Shown: positions 12,111 through 24,060, numbered from the stretch's first letter. The stretch is DNA of 64,000 nt from Gnetum montanum (GCA_015680685.1 MNCI01036318.1:107777-171776), one strand, 5' to 3'. The notes: generated from the letters alone by a model not told the origin. Numbers and translations: made by a program.

Positions 12111-13073
12111 TTGACTAACAAATATTTGTGAGGGATGAATGGGTGATATATTATCATGACCCCAGAAGAAAAAGTTGAATGAATGTTAAAGTGTCATTAG
12201 ACATTTCTTTTGGGCTAAATCAATGTCAAGTTCAAGTTTATAATCTGTTGCAAGTGTATGGAGTTCAACTTGGATTGGAAGTTTTGGCAACTTTCCGTAC
12301 AATAACTCATAGGAAGAGTAGTCTATAGGAAGCTTCTAGGTTGAATGATATGCCTCAAGGGCATCGTTGAGTTTTGTACTCCACTCCTTCCTATATTTAC
12401 TGATGGTTCTTGTTAGGATGCTAGTAATCTTCCTATTAGCAACCTTGGCTTCACCGTTGGATTGGGGGTGATAAAGGCTTGTAAGTTTATGTTGCATCCC
12501 TAAGGGATCAAAAAGTAGATCCTATAAAGTATGTCCCATTCTTAAAAATGAGTGCTATAGATATACCAAACCTATTTACCACATGTTATTGTACAAACTA
12601 ACCTACAATGGTGGATGCACAGTCTGATACAGCTGTAGCTTCAACCCACTTGATGTAGTAGTCAATGACAACTATGATATATGCCTTCCCATTTAACATG
12701 GAAGCGATGGATCCCATGAAGTCAATGCCCCAAAGGTCAAAATATTTTAATGGTTGGATCTACTATTGGGATCCTTCCATTCATACAGTCATTTCTCCAT
12801 CCCTTTAACATTGCTCGCATGAATGGGAGAAATGATGAGCATCCCTAAAGATTGTTCGTCAAAAGTATCCTACCATGAGGATCTTTGTAGTTGTGCTCCT
12901 TCTTGTGTAGTGGCCCCTACAAGGACCCTCATGAGCATCTTGGAGGATGCACAATTGATCAGCATTAAGTACACATAATCAAACCAAGTCATCAGCACAA
13001 ACCTTGTATAGGTTACCTTGGATCTCCATGTAATGCTTAACCTAGTAAAGAAACTACTGTTTCTTCTTATTGT
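12111..13073 (-). pseudogene. Ty3/Gypsy integrase remnant
   Basis: Minus-strand translation near 12740-12630 gives WGIDFMGSIASMLNGKAY, then IIVVIDYYIKWVEA, the start of the integrase catalytic core. Near 12475-12430 it gives LYHPQSNGEAKVANRKI, the conserved YHPQ.NGQ.E block. An upstream Cys/His segment around 12840-12780 fits the zinc-binding H2C2 part. Stops interrupt it. The solo LTR 13079-14017 separates it from RNase H. Confidence 0.75.
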
Positions 13074-13078
13074 CCCAA

Positions 13079-14017
13079 TAATGAGTCATGGTCTGTTAGG
13101 TCTTGTTATCAGACCCCTGTTATCAGACCCCTATTATCGGAACCCTGATACAAGATACCAAGTCTGATAGGTCCCGATATTGAACCCTCATTATCGAACC
13201 CCCAATATCGTAGCCATGATATCGCGTACGCGATATCACGGTTCTCGTGTGAGCCTATAAATAAGAGGCGATGCACTTGGTTTTGGCATTAGTTCTTAGT
13301 CCCTTACCCAAACTCTTGCACTTTTTCCTTCTTAGAGTTAGAATTATTTCTTAGTGCATGCTCGCAGTGTGATGATTGTAATTGTACAGCATCCTTTATT
13401 CGAGTGTGATGTACTTGGACATGCACATGACCGGAAATAAAGATCAAGATTACTTCATCATTGCAGCATTCACTTAGTTTAATTATTTAATTGTTATTGT
13501 TATTTATTACTTGTGTAGTTAACATCTCTTTACCCTAAACTCCTATTAAATGTGGAATCAGTATGACTTAATCATGAGCATTTAAGTGTGACTACTTGGT
13601 ATCCCAGTAGCGTACCTAGGCCATGTGCTTGGTAATCCTAGTGGTAGTCATGCAGAAGGTCCAAGATGTGTACGAATGATTAAGGAACGGATGCTCATCG
13701 CACTTAGGCTAGCTTAGATACTCTCTTCCTATCTCCTATTAGTTTAGATTCTCTCTCCCTTTTCCTCTTAGCTTAATTAAAGATATTTTCCATTGCCTCT
13801 AAGAGTAGCACTAGGTTAGAAACCACATCATACACATCACTCTAGACTAAACCATACGTGACAAAGCAAATGCTAGTCTAGGTGGGAAGACAGCGAACTA
13901 TGATCAACGAGTAACTATCTAGATACCACAACTAGCCCATCTGCTGAGTTCGACCAAATCATGCATGAAACGTTCATATTCGTATGGTTGGGTGTAGGGG
14001 TACCCAGCCACTCATCA
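13079..14017 (+). repeat. Solo LTR (939 bp), TSD CCCAA
   Basis: It begins TAATGAG (a changed TGATGAG) and ends CTCATCA, with perfect target duplications CCCAA at 13074-13078 and 14018-14022. A TATA-like CCTATAAATA lies at 13254-13263. Just upstream is a 22-bp perfect palindrome (13217-13238; half-site TGATATCGCGT). It sits between the RNase H and integrase of the minus Ty3 element and has no internal region. Confidence 0.9.
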
Positions 14018-14099
14018 CCCAATTTGCCAAAGTCTCCTAGGTGAGAAGCTAGAAGACTAATTCATCATACTAATTAGTAACCCTTAGCTCTTGAACTTC

Positions 14100-14510
14100 A
14101 ATTGATTTACTAAAGAGAAGTTCATAAGGAAACTAATTAGATAAAGGCTTCCCATCCTTCTTACTATCCCATTATAACTAAGACAAATGATCAGCAACTA
14201 CATTCTCCTATCCATCATAGTAAAGTCAAACTCCTGTAAAATTACAAGCCACCAAATGACACAAGAACTAACTACTAGCTTATTCATTAGGAAATGGATG
14301 GCACTACGACCAATGTGCATAAAAATTTGGTATCCAAACACATAGTGCTTGAATTTTTCCAAGGCATACACCACTATCATGATCTCTTTCTCGGTGGTGA
14401 TGTAGTTTAGTTGTGTACCCACAATCCTTCTACTTGCACAATGGATGTAGTATCAATGTTTTTGGTCATCCACTTATGTAACCACCAATCCCAATGAATA
14501 GTTCAATGCA
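14100..14510 (-). pseudogene. Ty3/Gypsy RNase H remnant
   Basis: Minus-strand frame at 14422-14198 reads YITTEKEIMIVVYALEKFKH, the conserved 'TT.KE.LA.V.A..KF' block of Gypsy RNase H. It continues YVFGYQIFMHIGRSAIHFLM, where the Asp of the usual 'TDH..L' block is lost. It lies between RT and integrase as in Ty3 pol. Confidence 0.75.
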
Positions 14511-15560
14511 TCTATCATTATGTGGAATGGTCTAGACCAATCTAGAACACATACACTAAGAGTTTTGACAAGCTTTTACTTTAAATACTAGAATGTTTGT
14601 TCATATTCCTTCACCTAGTTGAAAGGTGCATCTTTCTTTGTAAGCTCCAATAGTAGCTTGGTAATTTTGAAGAAAGTCTCGATGAAGTACATGTAGTAAT
14701 TAGTATGACCAAGGAATGACCTCATGTCTTTTACCATTTATGGTTATCTAGTGATTCCTTGGATAACTTGTACTTTCTTCAGGTCCACCTCAATTCCTTT
14801 TCCTAAAATTTGGTACCTAATACTATGCTCTCTTGGACCATTAAGTGACTTTTCTATCAATTGAGCCATAATTTTGTCTCCACCGTATGCTTCAACACCT
14901 ACTCTATATGGTCTAAGGCTTGTTCAAAGTTGGTATCATAGGTGAAGAAGTCATCCATGAAGACTTCCACACCACTACTAATTTGTTGGTGAAAAATACC
15001 AAGTACCAGGTGTTGGAAAGTTGCAAGGACATTGCATAAGCCAAAGGGCATCTTCTTATATGCGAAAGTCTCCTAGGGACTTGTGAAAGTCATCTTGGCC
15101 TAATCTTTTAGTACTATCTAAATTTAGTTATAATCACTATAACCATCCAGAAAACTATAGTAGTTGTGCCTTGCAATTGTATCTAGCCCTGGTCCACAAA
15201 TGAAAATAGAAAAATATCTTTAAATATTACCATATTCAATAGCATGAACTCTATACAGATCCTCCATTTTCCTCCTTACTTTGGCACACTCATGAGTAGA
15301 ATCACCCAATCACCATCCTCTATAGGATAGATGAATCTTGTCTTAAGAATTTATTCCACTTCATCCTTAATAACCTACTTAATCTTTGGTTTCAATCTCC
15401 TCTATCGCTACCTCCTTGTCTTGATAGATGGATCTTTATAGATTTGATGCCTGATATCCATGAATCTATCCTTGTTAGCTCATGATATGATCATGCAAAG
15501 ACTATTGGTCATATGTTCACTACTTTTAGCAGCTTCTTTTTCTATTCTTATGTGAGATTA
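14511..15560 (-). pseudogene. Ty3/Gypsy reverse transcriptase remnant
   Basis: Minus-strand translation near 15055-14940 gives KMPFGLCNVLATFQHL, close to the usual 'MPFGLCNAPATFQ', then GVEVFMDDF with the FMDD catalytic pair still present. Upstream (15500-15100) the segment is Gypsy-RT-like but broken by stops. Downstream (14900-14560) it fits thumb and connection. No full frame remains. Confidence 0.75.
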
Positions 15561-16440
15561 GCATTGATAATTATTGGCTAACCATTATTAAGAAAAGCAT
15601 ATTCTAAAGTTACTGATAAATCCTTAAGTTCAAGGGGCTCCTGCTTGAAATCATTAGGGATTTCTAACTTTCCCCAATCCATCTCTGCATTTTCATGGGA
15701 GAGTTAAGTATGATTCTACTTCATTCCATTCATATTCTCTATGTAAGCACTTGTGAGGAGCTCCACTAGTTCCATGCTTATTGTTGATTTTGAGTGATTT
15801 TCTAGATATTAGCCATTAGGTAACTTTCTATTTTGTGGTTGCTACATTCAGGAACCTTTGAATATTTGATGTTTTAGCATATTTATTGTATGCTATGATT
15901 GATGTACTTATCATGGTCCATATTTTTTGCATGTAATGGTACCCTATGTCACTATATGTGATGCATGGAACTTGCTTCTTCTCAAGCTTCCTAAACTCAT
16001 TTTCCTTGAAGATTTCCCAAGAAAGATCTCCAATCTCCATCTTAGCATCAATGGTACTGAACTAAGCCCTTCCCATAATAATAGAAAATTCCCCCTTGCA
16101 ATTATCCATGTGGATCACCAAAAACTCTACTAGGCATAGCCAACCACAAATGGTGATCATAATGTCCTCCACCAATCCTAGAGAAACAATGATAGGCTGA
16201 TCTACAAGCTCTCACTTGATGTTGCATTTCTTGAGTGGAGCAAGCTCCAAGTCTTATACATCTCCTAAAAAATTAAGTTCATTCCAAAACATGAATCCAA
16301 TAGATCCTTGTGGGGATCATTTCCTGCAATATGCAAATAGAGTAGGCAAGCCTAAGATCAAGTCATTTCCTAGGAAGATGATCTATCTTGATCCAATCTG
16401 TGACCACATGGGCCAACATGACAGTATAAACATTTAAGGA
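15561..16440 (-). pseudogene. Probable Ty3 protease/spacer region
   Basis: This stretch lies between gag and RT on the minus strand, where Ty3 protease belongs. Open pieces are short (minus 16040-15828) and I cannot point to a clear D-[ST]-G active site. The call rests mainly on position. Confidence 0.35.
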
Positions 16441-18930
16441 CTTTTGATGTGAAGGAGGATCAAGGGAAATTCTAGAAGCAATTGATGCAAGGTTAGCAAC
16501 CACTCTTTTAAGGCTTGTTCTCAAAGCCACTCAAATGGTCATCCAACAATAAGTTCACTACCCTCATGGGATTTTGTTATTGTGGCTACAATGAAATTTC
16601 CCCTTGCATAGGTGATGCAAGTGGCAAAGGAATGATGTTAGAAGGTGTAGGATGATTTGGTGGATATAGAGGAGGATAAGTGGATAAAAACTCAATTCAC
16701 AGAGTGGGTGTTTTATGATATTCCAAAGGATAGTACCAATAAGAGAATGGAGTGTGGATGGTAGAGCCATGAGGAGATATAGGTTACTGGACATAATCTC
16801 CATAAGGATGCAGCTACCAATAAGGATATTATTGTCACAATGATGACATCCCCCATGACTTTGGATTCTATCATTATTGATACTGCTCTTAAGGTTGAGG
16901 TGGTGCTTCACTTGGATAATATTATGTTGGATGGAACTATTGTCTATAATTATCTTATGGATAAGACAATCTCCTAAGTCGTTGCTTCCTTGCCAAATTT
17001 AGATTCAACACATACACTCCAAATTCCTGCAGATATGACACTATAGGACAACATCCCTTGGGATGTTTGTATTGGTAAATTTCACATTCATTATCATCTA
17101 TTCCTAAGCTTGCAATCTTATTAATTACTACAACCTTACCTTTTTGCTAGTAGTGCTTCATGCCTATATCTTTTCATCTTTTTCTATATCTATCTCTACT
17201 TCCTTACTCCATCTTCTCCTCCACAATTTTAAAAGTAGTTTAGAACTTCTTATCCAAGGAGTCTCATATTTTATCCATGTTAACTAATATTTCAGTAACA
17301 TATTTCTAGATCAACAAGGTTATCCTTTGTACCACTTCATCTAGTGGTACTTCTTCCTCTAAATCACATAAACGTACCTCCCTTTTGCAAATGCAGGGGT
17401 CCTTGTTATACTCTATATTTTTCCATTTTTTAGCTCTTCTTCTTCTTCTTCCACCTAATCAATCCACCTTTGGATGTTATGGACTCTCATTTTGGAAAGT
17501 CTCCCTTGGTCATAGACCCTAAGAGTTTCTCTGGTATTATTTCAAAGCACATCTATGATGTGGCAAAGCTACTTCCTTTGAGCCTAGGCATTGATGTAAG
17601 AGGGAGTAGTGCATGTCCAAGGATTCATGATTACCTTGCTTCCATCCTTGGATTTTTTTCCTTAGACTAGACACTCTAAAGTACATTTGGTACTTATCAT
17701 TAAATAACTCCATCATTGTACTCCATCTACAGATGGATTCTAATTCCAAGAACCAATACCAACTTTTAGCTTTCTTGATGAGTGTTCTTGGGAATAATTT
17801 AAGCTTCTACCACTTGTTCTCAATGTTTTGTAAGGTGCAGGCATTATGAAAGGCTTGTAAATGATGATGAGGATCAGCATTATGTCCTCCTTCAAATTTA
17901 GGAATATTTTTCATGTCAATTCATTTAATTCTACTATCCCTCTAATGCTTGGTAGGAATTCAAACTACTTCTGAAATATTAAGCATGTTCCTAGTAGCCA
18001 GCAATGGTTCATCATAGTCATTACATTTTTTATGGACCCTATCATGACCATGTCTTCCATGATGAGACCTATTGTGCCTCTTTTCTCTATGTTGCTTCTC
18101 TTTCTCTCATGGTTGCCTATGTTCCCAATTCCCATCATCACGATGGGATTTTCTATCATCTCCATGTCAATTCTAATCACTCCTCCTATCTCAGCCACGG
18201 CTCCTATTGTTAGATTTGGATGATAAGAATGATGATGAAGGTGAGGAACTAGGAGAACAGTTCCTACTAGTCCTTCTCCTATGATCCTTTGCTTGATCTT
18301 TCTCCTTATCTTTGTCTTTCTCCTTGTTTTGGATGAACAACTATGAAACATGTTCTTTGATATTCTTTGGACCTTAGACTCTATCCTCTTGTCACCTTAG
18401 TTATTTTCCAAGGTTGATTGCAACCGTTGGTGAAGGGTATCATCCTTAAAAAAAGGAGTAAAATCTGCATATTGATATAGCCTTGAGAAGAAATCAAGAT
18501 TCTCTTTTAATAATTATGAAAATAATGATGTCAAGATTCTCTTGTCCTTTAAGGCTTCATAGCATGCCTCCATGCATCGATCTTTCCTAAGCTATGCTTT
18601 TGTAGGCTAATAGTCTTTGGAGGCATGGTCTATTGCCTCATACTCTAGGCCTACTAGTTCAATTCCCAACATCATGAGTTGGGCCATGAGCATGGTAGGA
18701 ACAAACTGATCAAGAGGTAATACAATGTTCCCTTTCATATCCCTCTAGCATAAATACTCATTTTAATGAAGAATAAAAGTGAAATCTAGATAGTAGGAAA
18801 TTGGATGTGCATAGACTACCCTTAGCTACTAAGGTTTTTCATCAATAATCCTTTTGGTCTTCTCATGTTACTGATTGGAGTCATTAACATGTGGTGGAGA
18901 TTCATTCCTACATGAAGAAGTCATCTTAGT
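16441..18930 (-). pseudogene. Ty3 gag remnant
   Basis: Minus 17749-17537 encodes MELFNDKYQMYFRVSSLRKK followed by a Trp/Gln-rich block, matching the gag domain in the elements at 20.9 and 60.2 kb. At about 17090-17000 the frame gives YQYKHPKGCCPIVSYLQEF after a Cys. This is the same unusual Cys/His segment found at 21630 and 60835. A charged, Ser/Arg-rich N-terminal part follows towards 18930. Many stops are present. Confidence 0.6.
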
Positions 18931-19063
18931 ACCTTTTATAAAGTGTGCCTTAGTATAATTTTATTATCATGATTTTAGATGAAAGATAATTTGTTATATT
19001 TTCCTTACAATGATTTTATATGGATTTGCTATTCAAGATTACTTAGCATACTTAGTTAAAGTA

Positions 19064-19084
19064 AGCCCTAAGCAACAACACCAA
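19064..19084 (-). other. Primer binding site of the minus Ty3 element
   Basis: On the minus strand the bases just after the LTR end read TTGGTGTTGTTGCTTAGG. They align with TTAGCATTGTTGCCGAGGA at the same place in the elements at 20140 and 59253. The form resembles the tRNA-Asp-type PBS of plant Athila/Tat elements (ending GTTGCCGGGGA). Confidence 0.5.
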
Positions 19085-19360
19085 TGATGAGCAGTGGGTA
19101 GTGCCCAACCATACAAGTCACAAGCATTCACACACAATCTAGTTGAATTCCATGGACTTATTTACCTAAGTGGCCAATATTCCTATACAGTGAATTATGT
19201 AGTTCTAAGTTATTATCTTCACACTTGTCTTAATTTGTGTGTACGGTTAAGTGTGGTTAAGGAATAATATGTTCATTTTTATATTTTTAATTATTTTTCT
19301 CTTGCTTAATAAATGATGGAATGAATAGAGATTTATGATTACATTAACTAACTAACTAAT
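19085..19360 (-). repeat. Truncated 5' LTR of the minus Ty3 element
   Basis: It begins TGATGAGCAGTGGGTAGTGC and tracks the first ~275 bases of the LTRs at 4569 and 63519, including the 'acggttaag' block. The match stops near 19360, where a plus-oriented LTR starts. The rest is not found at 28378, so sequence was lost at this junction. Confidence 0.65.
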
Positions 19361-20139
19361 TTCTTATCGTGATTCTTGTGTTAGCCTATAAATATAGCAC
19401 TCAGGCGCACGGGATGGGGGACGGTTAAGAAGGCATTAGAATAGTTAGTCATTAGAAGTCTTTTTGTCAGTTTTAGTTTTCAGTTCTTTCCCAAGTGCAT
19501 GTTCATAGTGTGATGCTTGTAATTGTATGGAACCTTTGTTTGAGTGTGACGTACTTAAACATGGACACGATTGACAATAAAAATCGAGATTACTCCATCA
19601 TTGCAGCATTCACTTAGTTTTTTAATTGTTAATTATTTATTATTGTTTTCTTAGTTAATATCTCTTTTATTGTCATTTATTATTTCTATTGTTAACGTGG
19701 AATGAGTACATCTTAATCACGAACATTTAAGTGTAACTACGTGGTAACCCAGTAGCGTATCAAGTGGTGTCTTGAGTGATGTGGGCTTGGAAATTCTAGA
19801 AGTAGTACACGAAGTCCAAGATGTGTACAGATGATTAGGGATGGATGCTCATTGCACTTAGGCTAGATTATATTTTATTTCCCATTGCTTATTAGCTTAA
19901 TCAAGTTATTTCTCATCGTCCTTAGGAGTAGCATAGTAGTAGAAACCACATCATACACCTCACTTTGGACTAAACCATACATAACAAAGCAAATACTAGT
20001 TCAGGTGGAAAAATAGTGAACTGCGATCAATGTATAACTATCTAGGTGTCACAACTAGTCCATCTACCTAGTTCAACTAGATCACACGTACATGCTCGTA
20101 TTCATATGGTTGAGCGTATGGGTACCTCACCGCTCATCA
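19361..20139 (+). repeat. 5' LTR of element A, U3 start missing
   Basis: It is near-identical to 27594-28377 from TATCGTGATTCTTGTG onwards, including GCCTATAAATATAGCACTCA (TATA region) and the CTCATCA end. About 85 bp of U3, with the palindromes seen in the 3' copy, are absent. Confidence 0.8.
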
Positions 20140-20165
20140 TTAGCATTGTTGCCGAGGACGGTGCT
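20140..20165 (+). other. Primer binding site of element A
   Basis: TTAGCATTGTTGCCGAGGA follows the LTR end at once. It resembles the tRNA-Asp-type PBS of Athila/Tat elements and is shared with 59253. Confidence 0.5.
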
Positions 20166-20280
20166 AGTTATCTAGATCAGTTATATCATATAAGATCATT
20201 GTAACAAGGTATTAACAATATATCTTTCAGACAAAAGAATTTAAATTAAATTGAATTGAGTCACACATAATTCACAACAA

Positions 20281-22522
20281 TGTCTCTCTCATAGGATAAT
20301 GATAACGCAACATCTAGTGAGGCAATTCATTAAAGAACCAATGTAATTTATGATAAAGAAGAAGTTTGGAGTACTCAATCTTATGCAGGAGTTACATATG
20401 TTCATAGACACCCCAACGATACTCAAGGACTCTTGTCATCCAACTCAGACACCTCTAGTGAGGATGGGACATCTCCTATAATGAAGGGGCCTGTAAGGCC
20501 TAGGACCTTCTCAATGGTTAGCAAGAGTACATCAAGGGATGATTAGGAGACTTATAAAAGTTATGATGAGTCTTCCAGTTCTCTCTCTTCCTCTACTCTT
20601 TCAATGTCAGGTCACGACACAAATGACTATTCTTCAAGGGGTTGGTGTAGAAATAAAAATCGAACCCACAAGCAAAATTAGGAATGCCAACATGAACATA
20701 AACAACATCGTCCCAAATCACGAACTCACAACCTATTTAGCAACGATGAACCCCTGCTAGCTACTAAGAGCCTAATGCATATAACAAAGGCCATTCAAAT
20801 ATCCTGCAGGCATCACAAGGAAACTTAGATCCGCAACATCATTTAAAAGTCTTCCATGATACCTGTGTATGGAATAACATTGATAATGGGTGGTAAAGAA
20901 TTAAGCTCTTTCCTATGGTACAAGTCTTTAAAACCAAATTCGATTCGCCGCTAGCCTAAAATGGTGAAACTATTCAACGAAAGATATCAAACCTATGCAA
21001 GAGTGTTAGCCTTGAGGAGACAAATCCAAGAGTGAAAACAAGGACAACATGAACCCTTGGATATGGCCTTAGAAAGATATTACTCATTGTTAAACAAATG
21101 TCCAAGCCATGGGTTCTTTGAGGAAAGGCTAATGTGTCACATCATGGATGGGCTTCATAATGAAACAAGAGAGACCCTAGGGATGTATGCCCCAGGTCAA
21201 CTATATGAACTACAAACCCACCAATTCCAAGAGCTTATTAAGCAGGCAGCAAAAGAAGAAGGAGAAATAGCCAAATGGGAGAATGTTGAAAGATCTCAAT
21301 AGGACCAAACACTTCAAGTAAAAAAGGTCCATAATCATGAAGAGGAGAAATCAACTTACCTTGAGGAGGTGGAATCATCCCCATCTTTGCCAATACTAAA
21401 ATCACTAGATGAAATCGAAGCAAAGATCAATAAGATGACAAAGTGGGTACATGCAAAATGTGGAGAATATGCAAACATTATTAGAGGGAAAACCACACAA
21501 AATAACCATGATAACCAAAACAAACAAAGGATACCAAACCTAGAAATAGGATAGAATGTCATTCAACAATCAGAAAGAAGGGCTAAAGGAAATAAGGATA
21601 GGGGCCCAACTACAACTTATAAGTATCAATGCGATGTTTGCCTGTACAATCACCCCAAAGGCCAATCCCCAATCTTGTCACATCTGGATGAGCATTGGGG
21701 AAGAATGCTACATTCAGATTTTATACATAAGTATTGTGCTCAACTGCAATGGCAAAACCCCCAGTCGTGGGGAAGACCATCACCAAACTAGCCTCACCCT
21801 TTGTATCACCCAAAACCAAGTGCTTCTTATGTTCAACACCCTATTTCTCCAATGGGATCAACATTCTCTACTTCACCTCATCATTACCATTCTCCTAAGT
21901 ATCATCAACCCATGTCCCCTCCTATGGGATCACAACCTCATGTCCCTTACACTTCTCCTTACTCTCAATATTCTCATCCTTCACCTCCTTCTACATTGCA
22001 ACCAGTAGTATCGAAAGGTTTGGTACCATAGTACAAACCAATAAACATTACTTATGCTACTATAGTTAACAACAGTAGGAGTTCTCCACATCATCCGAAG
22101 CATCCTTTCTTTAGGCATGGTCGTAGAAAGAGACAGCATGGCTCTAGAACCACTACATCCTCCAACTCAGCACAAGCCCAACACGGTGATGCACCTTCCT
22201 CTTCAAATTCAACGCCTCCTATTACCTTATCCAAGCCACCAATTAACACTCTAACAACCATGTGACCCAATGACTATAATAACATGGAGAGACATATCAA
22301 TCCTTGCATACCATCTTACGGTCACGTGTGCCCCACTATGCCTACTTTAATCAAGTGTGTAAACCCCAATTTGGGTACATTCCTGCCACCACATCAAAAG
22401 ATACCCAGTGGTTTGGATATGACTGGACCCCAATATTTCCAATATGCATGGATCCTAAATTTCCATTTATTAATTCTCACCATGATCAAAAGCTTAGTCA
22501 TGAGGGATACCCCCCATTCTAA
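20281..22522 (+). pseudogene. Gag pseudogene of element A
   Basis: The reading starts MSLS at 20281 and meets stops from the fifth codon. It has a Ser-rich N-terminal part, then the gag domain (about 20880-21300: YYSLLNKCPSHGFFEERLMC, HIMDGLHNETRETLG). A Lys/Glu coil follows. At 21630 comes CDVCLYNHPKGQSPI with a later HLDEHW, then a Pro/Ser/Tyr-rich tail, and the frame ends HEGYPPF near 22520. At least one frame change lies near 20540-21050. The CDVC..H..H segment is not the usual CCHC knuckle. Gag forms the particle; this copy is dead. Confidence 0.7.
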
Positions 22523-23930
22523 TAAGCAAAATTAGTAAATGTTTTTCCTTTTCTTTAGTTTTACAATTTTTTGTTTTCTAAATTTTTCATTTTTCAATTT
22601 GTCATTTTATCTTTTTGAGGGTAATCTCATTGGTGAATAAAATACTCATGTGACTTGTCGGTTGAGGTGTTATTCTATGTTATCGAGTCACAAGTGACTA
22701 ATTATTTGGATAGTGAGCCCACAACATCCACCCACCCATTTTATTAATAAGAGATTCTACTTTGGGTACGATGATATTCCTATTATCATTAAAACTTAAA
22801 GTAACTTTGTACTCATTATGCCCAAAAAGAAAAGTGACAAATTAAGAGGGAATGGTAAGGGTGTGACATCAAGGGAACTTGTGGACTCTCTTTGGTGACA
22901 TCTGTATGTGTTGTCATGCAACTTAGTTGTACTAAGATCCTTGTAGATCTAACAAAAAATAGGAGTAAAAGTTGTGGTAAAGGCACTTAATAAAGAAACT
23001 CAATGCTGTTCTAGAGGATCCCACTAGAAAGACATGCACCCATGCCTAAAGGTTGGTAGCTTCTCCAGCTTCCCATTGGGAAAGACAAAGTGCAAAAGTG
23101 GCTAAAAGAAGAAAAAAAGAAAGAAGAAAGAAAGAAAAGAACAAAATCAAGGAAAATGTGCCGCAAAAAAATTAAAATCATTCCTCCTTTGTGCAAAACG
23201 CCAAGTGATTGTACACCTTGTTGTTGTGATGCTCTTATGGTTGTCTATCATTGAGATGAAACAATGCGATGTCACTAATCAAAGGTATGGATTTGGTTTT
23301 GATCTTAGAGCGATAGGCTAATAGTACTTTAATCATGCACAACACTTTGGATTCATTGTGCCCAAGATAAGTTACCTCATGTCCCAATCTCTGCAATCCC
23401 TTCTACAATTCGTCTCATCTCATCATCCAAGTATTTCTAACTTGTGTCTTGTGTGGCATAGAATTTATACTTCATCGCAGTCGTACTTATCATATGTGTG
23501 TTTTTTTGCACAAGCACAAATTACATTTAACCCTTCTAGTGCCTACAGACATTTTAAGGCATGGTTACGCAAGGACATAATAGGTTAGAACCTACTTTGG
23601 GGAGGATCCACTTGGGTAGCTTTTGTAATTTGAACTTATTGCACACCACCACATGATTTTATACCCTCCAAGTACCCCATTGCCAAATCTATTCTTTCCT
23701 TTATCATTATTTCAACCAAACATTGCTTTGCACCACTACATGTCCTTTTTCCTCACCCTATTCAAAGAAATTCATTGTATAATTCCACTTCATTACACTT
23801 TTGATGCCTTAATGTCCACTTGACATTACCCTAGACCTTTCAAAGCTACCTCAAATCCTTCATTTTTAGCCATGAAAACTCGAAAATTCATCAATTTTAC
23901 TAAGTACCCTATTTTGGAGGGGACACAATA
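22523..23930 (+). other. Long untranslated stretch of element A between gag and 3' ORF
   Basis: I see no convincing ORF. Parts match the same position in the element at 62190-63518, for example CTCTGCAATCCCTTCT (23390 and 63125) and CCTACTTTGGGGAGGA (23592 and 63331). The stretch is thus a conserved part of the family rather than host DNA. Pol, present here in the minus relative, is absent. Confidence 0.55.
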
Positions 23931-23934
23931 TTGA

Positions 23935-24060
23935 GTACCTAGTATCGGGTCCAACACGATATCGAGTACGTGCCATCGCATCCAGAAAACCTATATATAT
24001 AGGACCCCCTGCGCACGTTGAAGTCATTTTCAACAATTGATACAAGGGGAGTTGTTGAAA
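23935..24060 (+). promoter_or_regulatory. Internal promoter-like module before the 3' ORF
   Basis: CGATATCG (23957-23964) is followed 27 bp later by TATATATATAG (23992-24002). It repeats the layout of the LTR U3 regions of this family, where GATATC palindromes precede a CCTATAAATA box (13217-13263, 27545-27626). About 470 bp downstream the coiled-coil ORF begins. I infer a second promoter for a gag-independent transcript; no transcript data are available. Confidence 0.4.

Larger units (their letters stand above)
1..19360 (-). mobile_element. Old Ty3/Gypsy retrotransposon, minus orientation, interrupted by later insertions
   Basis: On the minus strand the order is 5' LTR (19360-19085), PBS, gag, protease, RT, RNase H, integrase, an extra ORF, polypurine tract, 3' LTR (561-1). 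The pol order RT-RH-INT is that of Ty3/Gypsy. A coding region after integrase, together with a PBS resembling the tRNA-Asp type, recalls the Athila/Tat side of the plant Gypsy tree; that placement is an inference. The element is split by a Copia element (4210-11615) and a solo LTR (13079-14017). All reading frames contain stops, so it cannot act on its own. Confidence 0.7.

Noticed and set aside
17965-18351. 128-residue basic minus ORF as a separate gene
   Set aside because: It lies in the N-terminal part of the Ty3 gag region, and the Lys/Arg/Ile/Met-rich reading is an alternate frame of Ser/Arg-rich gag sequence.
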